This document shows, in pieces, positions 1-7,297 of a DNA stretch of 64,000 bases. Position 1 is the first letter of the stretch; every line of letters starts with the position of its first letter. This stretch comes from Sphingobacterium sp. UGAL515B_05 (GTDB taxonomy: Bacteria > Bacteroidota > Bacteroidia > Sphingobacteriales > Sphingobacteriaceae): contig NZ_CP109907.1 in assembly GCF_033097525.1 (NCBI RefSeq), positions 3,348,001 through 3,412,000 of the forward strand. Direction: 5' to 3'. Made by a program: the position numbers and the translations under genes. The notes under the pieces were generated by a model. It had not been told where the DNA came from, did no database searches, and saw only the letters and a list, made by a program, of their open reading frames with translations.

Positions 1-472
1 CCTGGAACTTCCCAAAAAGATCCAAGAATTGAAAGATAACATTATCGCCGAAGCGTCGCTTTCTATCGAACATCCTATAGCAGTAACCATCGGTAAGGAG
101 TCCTTTCAGATCGGCAACAAGGAAGAGTTTACTTACCGCCGTATGGCCATTCAAGCAGCACGACATCGTTTACAAAAAGCCGCCGCATTTGATAAAGGTG
201 GACGTGGACGTAAACGGAAAATGAAAAGCTTGGAACACTACAACGAAAAGGAGAAAAATTACGTAGACACCAAACTCCACCTCTATAGCCGCCGGTTAAT
301 TGAACTTTGTGTGAAAGCACAAGCCGGTACACTCTTATTGGTTAACCAATCCAATAAGGAAGAAATTGCAAAAGGGGATGAATTCCTGTTGCGAAACTGG
401 AGCTACTATGGACTTATCGAAAAAATTAAATACAAGGCCAAAATGGTCGGTATTAACATTATTATAGAATAA
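1..472 (+). CDS. Nuclease-dead Cas12f/TnpB-like protein, C-terminal part (5' end outside window)
   Basis: The frame is open from base 2 to the TAA at 470-472, so only the last 156 residues are visible and the start lies upstream. The fragment follows the RuvC region of Cas12f/TnpB proteins closely: a P-x-x-V-x-I stretch after RuvC-I, an arginine-rich bridge with GGRGRKRK, the SRRLIELCVKAQAGT helix before RuvC-II, and NWSYYGLIEKIKYKAKMVGI before the usual zinc finger. The RuvC-I Asp position is Ser (codon 56-58) and the RuvC-II Glu position is Val (codon 341-343). The protein stops before the TSxxC zinc-finger and RuvC-III segments. It should therefore not cut DNA. Known catalytically dead relatives act as RNA-guided repressors (TldR) or, in Bacteroidota, as dCas12f paired with an ECF sigma factor; either role is inference here. 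A decayed transposon gene is the alternative, but the frame is clean. Confidence 0.75.
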   Translation, partial: LELPKKIQELKDNIIAEASLSIEHPIAVTIGKESFQIGNKEEFTYRRMAIQAARHRLQKAAAFDKGGRGRKRKMKSLEHYNEKEKNYVDTKLHLYSRRLIELCVKAQAGTLLLVNQSNKEEIAKGDEFLLRNWSYYGLIEKIKYKAKMVGINIIIE

Positions 473-474
473 AA

Positions 475-1449
475 TTAATCCAATTTTTCGCCCCGATAAA
501 ATTTCGTATACGCATCCCGTGCATAGCCGTTGTCTAAGTACTCAAACGTGCTAGCACCGGCTCCCTTTAACTCCTGGCCGCGATAGAAAACTGCCCAGGA
601 GTCTTTTGCATAACCTCCTCCAAGCGCTTTAAATGTAGATGGCGAGGCACCCTTAACCTTTACCCCCTGATAATAAACTGTCCAGGGATCTGCCGCATAG
701 CCGTTTCCGATTAATTTGAACGAGTTGGGGCTGCCGCCCTCGACTTTGACTCCGCGGTAAAAAAGATTCCAGGCGTCTTTGGCATAGCCATCATCAAGGT
801 ATGCAAAGGTTGAAGCAGAAGCCTCTTCCACTTTCTGATTTTTAAAAAAAACAGACCAATTGTCCTTGGTGTATTGACCGCCAAGGGGCTGTGTGTTAGG
901 ACCAGCAAATTTATCATTCTTTTCACCCCTATAATAGCTCGACCAATTATCTTTTGCATAACCCCGCCCGAGATTTTCAAAGCTTGAAGCATTGGCTCCA
1001 TTAATTTCCTTGCCTAAATAGTAAGCTTTCCAGGGGTCTTTGCTGTAACCATTTCCCAATACCTTGAAGGAAGACGCTGTTGCGTTTGACAATGGCTTGC
1101 CATAAAAATAAACCCTCCAGGCATCGCTGGCATAACCGTCTCCCAGGAATTGGAAAGTGGATGGACTTGCATCAACTATTATTGCTCCTCGAAAATAAAC
1201 CTTCCAAATGTCCTTTGCATAACCCGAACCTAAAAATTGAAATGAACCGGCATTGGCGTTCGGAATTTCTTTACCGCGATAATAAACACGTGACCCGATT
1301 TTACTGTAACCATCGCCCAGATGATCCTGAAGCAAAAGGGCAGTACGGTTATATTGAGCAATATTTGCACAAATAGCCTGTGTGGCAGTAGTCAACAAAA
1401 GAAGAAGGAGCATGGTTTTAAATGGGACTTTTGTCATCATATAGGGCAT
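475..1449 (-). CDS. DKNYY-repeat secreted protein
   Basis: The 324-residue protein begins with a signal peptide (about residues 1-28, hydrophobic core LLLLLLTTATQAICA). The rest is about ten copies of a 27-28-residue unit of the form GxGYAKDxWxVYYRGxxVxGASxSTFxxL, which is the DKNYY family pattern. Such proteins are exported and have no known enzymatic activity. The start could also be Met4 or Met5, which would shorten the n-region. Its stop codon lies two bases from the stop of the convergent Cas12f-like gene, and no terminator fits between them. The repeats are diverged at DNA level, so this is not a recent expansion. Function unknown. Confidence 0.75.
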   Translation of the reverse strand: MPYMMTKVPFKTMLLLLLLTTATQAICANIAQYNRTALLLQDHLGDGYSKIGSRVYYRGKEIPNANAGSFQFLGSGYAKDIWKVYFRGAIIVDASPSTFQFLGDGYASDAWRVYFYGKPLSNATASSFKVLGNGYSKDPWKAYYLGKEINGANASSFENLGRGYAKDNWSSYYRGEKNDKFAGPNTQPLGGQYTKDNWSVFFKNQKVEEASASTFAYLDDGYAKDAWNLFYRGVKVEGGSPNSFKLIGNGYAADPWTVYYQGVKVKGASPSTFKALGGGYAKDSWAVFYRGQELKGAGASTFEYLDNGYARDAYTKFYRGEKLD

Positions 1450-1575
1450 CGGGTTAAATTTGAAAGCAAATGATCATGGTGTACTCTTGTTAATGAGACC
1501 CGGTAATACTCGTAAAGTTTAGTCATTAATTAAATTTTTTTGTGCGCTATCTTGCCCTTGTTCCAAGATCGGTCT

Positions 1576-1806
1576 GCTGTTTGTTTGCTGATTCTTTGCT
1601 GTTCCTCTGCTGATTGATTGGTGGTTGTTTGCCGTTTCTTTGCTTATTCTTCGGGGCTTCTTCGTATCTGCTTCGAGAATGGTTTGCTATTCGTTTGCCG
1701 TTTCTTTGGTGTTTCTTTGGTGTTTTTTTGCTGTTTCTCTGCTAAAATGGTAAATAAATAGCAACCAATCGGCAAAGAATAGGCAAAGAATAAGCAAGCA
1801 AGGTGG
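1576..1806. repeat. Two-armed array of 11-bp tandem repeats in the 1450-1945 intergenic region
   Basis: From 1576 to 1740 the + strand divides without remainder into 15 units of 11 bp, best described as GCTGTTTCTTT with substitutions and no indels. After a short centre (1741-1751) the motif continues as its reverse complement in five more 11-bp units (1752-1806, for example AAAGAATAGGC). Eleven is not a multiple of three, and the region holds no credible gene. The arms are complementary in register, so a transcript could fold into a long imperfect hairpin. The rest of 1450-1945 shows nothing else recognisable. Confidence 0.85.
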
Positions 1807-1945
1807 CTCTTAAGCCCCTAGAATACCTTAAGCGAATACGAGCAATCCTGCTAGAGAAGGCTAATGCGATCGCAAAAACAGGGTCTATGGGTAAGCTAAC
1901 TTGCCTAACAGCGAAAGGCTGGACGCAAGGTTGCATAGATGGCAT

Positions 1946-2278
1946 TTATTTGGTCGGCTGTAAGTGTATTTCGGGAAAGGAGTAGCTGGAATCCTGGATG
2001 GTGGTAAACAGGGAATAATCGGTGTAATCCGGAACGGATATCCGCAGGAGATAGCTGCCCTTTTTTATCACCTGTATTTTAAATTCGCCATTGCTGTTTC
2101 TAACGGTATCCCGACCTAATAAAGCCAGGGGTTCCCTTTCCTTATTGGACGCATAGGTTTCAATAATAAAATACCCAACGGGGTTATACTGATGGTCAAC
2201 CAGCCGACCGGTAATACGGTAAGGTGGAGTAGTAAACAGCCCATACAGTGAACAAGAGAGTAGCAGTAGTTTTAGCAT
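1946..2278 (-). CDS. Small secreted protein with carboxypeptidase-regulatory-like fold
   Basis: This is a 110-residue protein with an N-terminal hydrophobic signal (MLKLLLLSCSLYGLF). A single Ig-like domain resembling carboxypeptidase-regulatory domains follows: YRITGRLVDHQYNPVGYF at the start, then NGEFKIQVIKKGSYLLRIS, the typical 'property, then value passed to a beta strand' layout. Such domains mediate protein or surface contacts and are common at the start of SusC proteins, but here one stands alone. The Cys in LLLSCSLYG might be a lipobox, though the spacing is short. The gene sits alone between the 11-bp repeat array and the AraC gene. Specific function unknown. Confidence 0.6.
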   Translation of the reverse strand: MLKLLLLSCSLYGLFTTPPYRITGRLVDHQYNPVGYFIIETYASNKEREPLALLGRDTVRNSNGEFKIQVIKKGSYLLRISVPDYTDYSLFTTIQDSSYSFPEIHLQPTK

Positions 2279-2413
2279 ATTTTTCCAAGGATGTAGCTCG
2301 ATAACATACAGGTATCCAGCTGATGAATCTTAAAACAGCGATCGTCGCCTCACGATTGGAATGACAATCTATGCAAAGGTAGCCTGCTGCGTCATTGAAT
2401 ACATATCACAAGC

Positions 2414-3286
2414 TTATGAAAAACTATCATTTTGCATTTTCTGCTTGTAGGCGGAAGGAGATAAACCCGTCAGTTTTTTGAAAAATCTGGAAAGATTATT
2501 AGGATCGCTGAAATGAAGTTCAAAGGCAATTTGGGCGATAGACTGTTCGTCCAATACAAGCCGCTGTTTGATTTCTTGTATTTTTCGATGTTGGAGGAGG
2601 GTAATTGGACTATGTCCGGTGTAGGCTTTGATTTTGCGATTCAGCTCATTGCGGTGTATTTTTAGTAAACTAGCATATTGGTTGCAGTTCAGGTTGGAAT
2701 TGACATGCTCTTCCAGGAGCATTTTAAATCGAGTGAGCAAATTGTTGTTCGCGCTTTCGCTGGCTATATGATGAAATGCACGAAATAGCCGGTCCAGTCG
2801 AAGTAAAATACTGGCAAGTAATGCGCGAATCATATTGGGGCTGTCGGATCGGAACGCTCCGATTTCAAAAACAATTTCGGAGAGCATGGATTTGAATAAC
2901 CCAAAATCGCCACCCATCGCGACAATATAAGGTGCAAATGAATAATTGTAAAAATAGGGAAGTTTGTATACCAGTGTTTTATCCTGAAAGAAAGATTCCA
3001 AAAACTCGGGCTTAAAGATTAAATGAAATCCTTTGACACCGTTTTTATCAAAGTCACATTGCTTAATCTGATTGGGCGAAGCGAATAAGATCGTACCTGG
3101 GCATAATTCGATGCGTTTTTCATTGGTATAGGCCACACCGCTTCCCTGTTCAAAAAACATGATCTCAAAAAAGTTGATGGTGTGCGGACCGGCCTCAAAA
3201 ATCAGATCGGTATTATCCTCGAACCGATGGGCATCCATCGCTAAGGGAAAGCCGTATTTGCTGTCGTCAAAATCAAAATACCGCAT
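2414..3286 (-). CDS. AraC-family transcriptional regulator
   Basis: At 290 residues this has normal AraC-family length. The N-terminal half is a cupin-like sensing domain (about residues 15-170, with FFEIMFFEQGSGVAYTNE and CPGTILFASPNQIKQ). The C-terminal ~100 residues form the double helix-turn-helix: HRNELNRKIKAYTGHSPITLLQHRKIQEIKQRL, then IAQIAFELHFSDPNNLSRFFKKLTGLSPSAYKQ. The effector is not deducible. It points away from the glycan locus, about 800 bp upstream of the first SusC, with a small gene and two terminators between, so control of that locus is possible but unsupported. Confidence 0.9.
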   Translation of the reverse strand: MRYFDFDDSKYGFPLAMDAHRFEDNTDLIFEAGPHTINFFEIMFFEQGSGVAYTNEKRIELCPGTILFASPNQIKQCDFDKNGVKGFHLIFKPEFLESFFQDKTLVYKLPYFYNYSFAPYIVAMGGDFGLFKSMLSEIVFEIGAFRSDSPNMIRALLASILLRLDRLFRAFHHIASESANNNLLTRFKMLLEEHVNSNLNCNQYASLLKIHRNELNRKIKAYTGHSPITLLQHRKIQEIKQRLVLDEQSIAQIAFELHFSDPNNLSRFFKKLTGLSPSAYKQKMQNDSFS

Positions 3287-3507
3287 AGTAATGTCTTTAA
3301 CCCTGTAGGAAACGCATAGGTGCTAAACCCTCGCTCAGTAAATATAATATTTTTTCTGATTATCGCTTGAGAGGGAACTGAGGCCCGATCCCTGTAATGC
3401 AAATGCTGCCAGTCAAAAAACAGAGGCCATGTCATATTCAGGTCAATGAAAGGCTATATATGCTCCTTAATTTGAAAAAGTAATATATTTTTTGTATATT
3501 GCTGGTT

Positions 3508-3813
3508 ATGAGTTTTAAAGAAAAATTAGAGAACTGGCGCACGTCAATCAATCGCGCCGGTAGTGGTGAGGAATTGTATATTTTGCTTTTGAACTACAAA
3601 AGGTTTATCAATAAAAATTGGATGGACGATTTTGGCGATCCGGGCAACTGGAAATCGGAATTAAATCAGGTCATCAGCAAAGTAAGAAACAAGGTGGATG
3701 TAGCAGATATCAGAGCCTGCCAAGATTTATCGTCCTATCAGGACGATGCCCGGCAGACAGCACATTCACTCAATCATACGTTAAAATATCATCACTCATT
3801 GACAAAAGGGTAG
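3508..3813 (+). CDS. Small protein of unknown function
   Basis: A 101-residue soluble protein starting at the ATG at 3508 (MSFKEKLENW); an in-frame TTG at 3499 is a less likely start. No signal peptide or membrane segment is present. The composition is polar, with several Trp and Asn-His pairs (NKNWMDDFGDPGNWKSE, AHSLNHTLKYHHSL). I do not recognise the family. The frame is closed directly by a Rho-independent terminator whose stem contains the stop codon, which supports a real, separately transcribed gene. Confidence 0.55.
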   Translation: MSFKEKLENWRTSINRAGSGEELYILLLNYKRFINKNWMDDFGDPGNWKSELNQVISKVRNKVDVADIRACQDLSSYQDDARQTAHSLNHTLKYHHSLTKG

Positions 3814-3832
3814 GCTAGGCCTACCTTTTTTT
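3809..3832 (+). terminator. Rho-independent terminator of the 3508 gene
   Basis: A perfect 7-bp stem (GGTAGGC at 3809-3815, GCCTACC at 3819-3825) with a very short loop is followed by seven T. The TAG stop of the preceding gene lies inside the left arm. Confidence 0.85.
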
Positions 3833-3860
3833 GTTACCAAAATTTTATAAATTATTTATT

Positions 3861-3907
3861 AAGCGGGATGTATAATCAGCCATGATTGTACATCCCGCTT
3901 TATTTTT
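3861..3907. terminator. Second strong hairpin terminator ahead of the glycan locus
   Basis: AAGCGGGATGTA (3861-3872) and TACATCCCGCTT (3889-3900) form a perfect 12-bp stem with a 16-base loop, followed by TATTTTTTT. With the terminator at 3809 it isolates the SusC promoter from upstream transcription. Confidence 0.8.
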
Positions 3908-3985
3908 TTCCTATTTCTCTGCAGTAGACAGTGGCTCGCTAGCCTAATTATGATGCACAGCCTGAACCTATTATTGAAAAAAATA

Positions 3986-4017
3986 TTTGCCCATGTCAGA
4001 AAATGTTTTTACTATTG
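3986..4017 (+). promoter_or_regulatory. Bacteroidota sigma-70-type promoter of the glycan locus
   Basis: TTTG at 3986-3989 and TACTATTG at 4010-4017 are separated by 20 bp. This fits the Bacteroidota consensus TTTG, 19-21 bp, TAnnTTTG with one mismatch. The start point would fall near 4023, giving a leader of about 70 bases before the SusC start codon. Confidence 0.65.
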
Positions 4018-4022
4018 TAAAG

Positions 4023-4059
4023 TAGTATAGAATAGTATAGATTACTAGCCCTATACTAT
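4023..4059. promoter_or_regulatory. Direct plus inverted repeat at the SusC transcription start (candidate operator)
   Basis: TAGTATAG occurs twice 10 bp apart (4023-4030 and 4033-4040). ATAGTATAG (4032-4040) is matched by its exact reverse complement CTATACTAT (4051-4059). The element begins where the predicted promoter would start RNA, the expected place for a repressor site. The GntR regulator encoded inside the same locus is the obvious candidate ligand, by inference only. Confidence 0.55.
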
Positions 4060-4092
4060 AAACTAATAACCAATCTATAAGAAGACCAATTT

Positions 4093-7000
4093 ATGATCTA
4101 CCACATGTATTACCGAATCTGTAAATGGCAGCGATGTAGTCTTGTCTTCCTCTTTCTTTTGATAACTGGCTTTGCAAGTGCACAGTCCAAATCATTTGAA
4201 TTAAGAGGTGTTGTATTAGATAGTGTCGGACATTTACCCATTTCCAATGTTACAATTGCCTTCGTGGGAAAGAATGCAGTTGTATCAACGGATGCACAGG
4301 GGCAGTTCCTGATCAAAGATGTACACCTCAACGATCAGCTTGTCCTGACTTCGGTCGGATTCGACCGAAAAACTGTTCAGGTCACCAGTACCAACCGGAT
4401 GACCATCTTTCTGTCTTCATCAAGTTCAAACCTCGATGAAGTGACTGTTGTCGCTTATGGCACACAGAAAAAAACGAGTATGGTCGCTTCGATCACCTCC
4501 ATTAATCCGAAAGAAATTAAAGGCCCTACCTCCAATCTGACCACCATGCTGGCAGGTCGGGTAGCGGGTTTAATTGCGTATCAGCGCAGTGGTGAACCCG
4601 GAAATGATAATGCCTCGTTCTTTATTCGAGGTGTCGGGACCTTTGGTGCCGGAAAAAAAGACCCCTTGATTCTCATCGATGGGATGGAATCGAATACAAC
4701 AGCTTTAGCGCGGCTACAGCCCGATGATATTGCTGGTTTTTCGGTGCTGAAGGATGCGGCCGCCTCTGCATTGTATGGTGCCAGAGGTGCAAATGGTGTG
4801 GTTCTGGTGAATACCAAAAGTGGTATCGTGGGAAAGGCAAAATTTAATGCGCGTTTCGAAAACTCCATTTCTACCAATACCCGAAATTTCCAATTTGCCG
4901 ATAACATTACCTATATGAACCTGGCAAATGAAGCGGTATTGACGCGCAATCCCAAAGGGGCTTTGCCTTATGACCAAAATAAAATCGATCATACCGCTAG
5001 GGGCGACGATCCGCTGCTTTATCCAAATAATAACTGGATCGATCAATTGATTAAAGATTATACCAACAACCAGCGTTTCAATTTCAACGTAACTGGCGGG
5101 GGAAACCTGGCGCAATATTACGTCGCGGGTACTTTTAACAATGACAAAGGAATTTTGAAATCGGAAAGCGGTAATAATTTTGACAATAACATTAACCTCA
5201 AAAATTATTCGATACGTTCCAATATCACTTTAAATGTAACCCCGACAACCATAGGAATTATCCGTACTTCGGCTCAGTTTGACGATTATAAGGGGCCCAT
5301 CGGTGGTTATGATGATTGGGGTAATTTGATCAATGGGGGGCAACGGGTATTCAAAGAGGCCATCTGGTCCAATCCGGTGATGTTCCCGGCAGTTTATCCA
5401 GCTTCTTACGCACCGTTTACAACCCATCCGCTCTTCGGAAATAACTTTATACCGACGACAAAGACCTTGTACAATAACCCTTATGCCAAGATGGTCAACG
5501 GTTTTCAGGAATACAATAGTTCCACAGTCAATGTACAATTGGAGCTGAAACAGAACTTTGATTTTATCACAAAAGGTTTGTCGGCCCGTTTGATGGCTTA
5601 TACACAACGGTACTCGTATTTTTCGGTGCGCAGAAGCTTTGAACCTTTCTACTATAATCTGCTGAAAATACCGGGTACAAACAATACGGTATTGAGCTTG
5701 CTGAATGAAAATCAGGGAACAGAATACCTGGACTACAGTCAAGGTGATAGGATACAGAATACAACGACCTATGGCGAATTTGCGGTCAATTATAACCGGA
5801 CCATTGGAAAGGATCACGACATCACGGGTATGCTCATCGGTATCATGCGCAATTATCAGACAGCAAATGGAGGCAATTTACAGGCCTCTCTGCCAGCACG
5901 TAATATTGGTGTATCTGGACGCGCAACGTATGCGTATAAAAATAAATACCTTTTTGAAGCAAACTTTGGTTACAACGGTTCCGAGCGCTTTTCTAAAGAT
6001 AAACGATTTGGCTTTTTCCCCTCTTTTGGAGTAGGCTGGAACCTCCAGGAAGAGCCGATGTTTGAGTTTATGACACCGGTGGTATCTCGTTTAAAACTAC
6101 GGGCAACCTATGGTTTGGTGGGTAACGACCAGATCGGTAACGACCGCGACCGCTTTTTCTATTTATCACAGGTCAATCCAAATGATAATGGAAAAGGATT
6201 TTCCTGGGGAAATCTTTGGGATTATACCCGACCGGGTTATTCCATCTCGCGTTACGCCAATCCCAATATTACCTGGGAACGTGCCAAAACATTTGATGCA
6301 GGTTTTGATCTGAATCTTAAAAATGGATTAGGTGTTGTCTTCGACTACTACAACTCCAAGCGAAGTGATATCTTAATGGTACGCTCAACGGTTCCGACGA
6401 CAGCAGGTTTTCAGGCCGATATTCAATCCAATATGGGCAAAGCGGAGAGTAAGGGATTTGACCTGACTTTGGATTACAACAAATCCTTTGCAAATACCTG
6501 GTGGACGCAGTTGCGCGGTAATATGACCTATGCGACCAATCGCTTGCTGACCAACGAAGAGCCAAACTATCCGGCAAATTTATCTTACCTGACACATTTG
6601 GGGTATCCGATTAAACAACAATATGGTTTGATCGCCGAACGCTTATTTGTCGATGATATTGAAGCCGATAACTCGCCATTGCAAAATTTTGGTGGTGCAC
6701 TGAAAACAATGGGCGGTGATATCAAATACCGTGACATTAACGGTGATGGCAAAATAACTGATCTGGACAAGGTGCCCATCGGTTTTCCAACGGATCCTGA
6801 AATTATCTACGGTATGGGCTTCACCGTTGGTTTCAAAGGATTTGATGTCAGTGCTTTCCTACAGGGCTCTGCACGTTCATCGTTTTTTATCAATCCCGGA
6901 AATATCACGCCTTTCGCCATCAATGGTCCCTATCAAAACGGGCTGTTAAAACAGGTTGCCGATAGTCACTGGTCGGAAGATAATCAAGATATCCGTGCAT

Positions 7001-7284
7001 TTTGGCCACGATTGACCGACGGATTCAATAACAACAATAATCAATTCTCGACCTGGTGGATGCGCAATGGTGCCTTCCTCCGCCTAAAATCTGTTGAATT
7101 GGGTTATACGGTACCAAAGAAGATCCTGGATCGCTGGAAGATGTCCAATATCCGCATTTATACCAATGCCCTGAATCTTGCGGTATGGAGCAAATTTAAA
7201 ATGTGGGATCCTGAAATGGGTGGTGATGGTTTGGGTTACCCGGTTCAGGCGGTATATAATATCGGAATCAATGTAGGATTATAA
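4093..7284 (+). CDS. SusC/RagA-like TonB-dependent outer-membrane glycan transporter
   Basis: This is 1063 residues, the usual SusC length. A signal peptide with cleavage after FASA (residue 30) is followed by a carboxypeptidase-regulatory-like domain (about 36-115), a TonB-contact segment LDEVTVVAYGTQKK, the plug (with LKDAAASALYGARGANGVVLV) and the beta-barrel, ending in INVGL. There is no STN domain, so it should not signal through an anti-sigma factor. It carries a DINGDGKITDLD calcium-loop-like motif common in SusC proteins. It imports oligosaccharides together with its SusD lid; the partner immediately downstream is broken in this sequence. First gene of the locus, with its own promoter. 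Confidence 0.95.
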   Translation: MIYHMYYRICKWQRCSLVFLFLLITGFASAQSKSFELRGVVLDSVGHLPISNVTIAFVGKNAVVSTDAQGQFLIKDVHLNDQLVLTSVGFDRKTVQVTSTNRMTIFLSSSSSNLDEVTVVAYGTQKKTSMVASITSINPKEIKGPTSNLTTMLAGRVAGLIAYQRSGEPGNDNASFFIRGVGTFGAGKKDPLILIDGMESNTTALARLQPDDIAGFSVLKDAAASALYGARGANGVVLVNTKSGIVGKAKFNARFENSISTNTRNFQFADNITYMNLANEAVLTRNPKGALPYDQNKIDHTARGDDPLLYPNNNWIDQLIKDYTNNQRFNFNVTGGGNLAQYYVAGTFNNDKGILKSESGNNFDNNINLKNYSIRSNITLNVTPTTIGIIRTSAQFDDYKGPIGGYDDWGNLINGGQRVFKEAIWSNPVMFPAVYPASYAPFTTHPLFGNNFIPTTKTLYNNPYAKMVNGFQEYNSSTVNVQLELKQNFDFITKGLSARLMAYTQRYSYFSVRRSFEPFYYNLLKIPGTNNTVLSLLNENQGTEYLDYSQGDRIQNTTTYGEFAVNYNRTIGKDHDITGMLIGIMRNYQTANGGNLQASLPARNIGVSGRATYAYKNKYLFEANFGYNGSERFSKDKRFGFFPSFGVGWNLQEEPMFEFMTPVVSRLKLRATYGLVGNDQIGNDRDRFFYLSQVNPNDNGKGFSWGNLWDYTRPGYSISRYANPNITWERAKTFDAGFDLNLKNGLGVVFDYYNSKRSDILMVRSTVPTTAGFQADIQSNMGKAESKGFDLTLDYNKSFANTWWTQLRGNMTYATNRLLTNEEPNYPANLSYLTHLGYPIKQQYGLIAERLFVDDIEADNSPLQNFGGALKTMGGDIKYRDINGDGKITDLDKVPIGFPTDPEIIYGMGFTVGFKGFDVSAFLQGSARSSFFINPGNITPFAINGPYQNGLLKQVADSHWSEDNQDIRAFWPRLTDGFNNNNNQFSTWWMRNGAFLRLKSVELGYTVPKKILDRWKMSNIRIYTNALNLAVWSKFKMWDPEMGGDGLGYPVQAVYNIGINVGL

Positions 7285-7297
7285 AAAACAATGTATC

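Noticed and set aside
1..472. Intact IS605-type insertion sequence
   Set aside because: No tnpA, no terminal hairpins and no catalytic residues are visible, and the 3' end abuts another gene directly.
711..1376. Additional ORFs inside the DKNYY gene on both strands
   Set aside because: They are shadow frames created by the repeat structure, without signals or family resemblance.
1576..1806. CRISPR-like array near the Cas12f-like gene
   Set aside because: Units are 11 bp, contiguous, diverged and without unique spacers; this is a tandem repeat, not a CRISPR array.
1450..1945. tRNA or other RNA gene in long intergenic regions (also 30417-30787 and 57741-58236)
   Set aside because: I found no cloverleaf-like sequence, GTTCGA-type T-loop or rRNA-like segment in any of them.
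1742..1985. Short ORFs in the repeat region (1742-1945 minus, 1803-1985 plus)
   Set aside because: They read through the 11-bp array or its flank, have low-complexity translations and no family resemblance.
4581..6779. Several 60-195 residue ORFs antisense to the first SusC
   Set aside because: Antisense shadows of a strongly coding SusC frame; none resembles a known protein.
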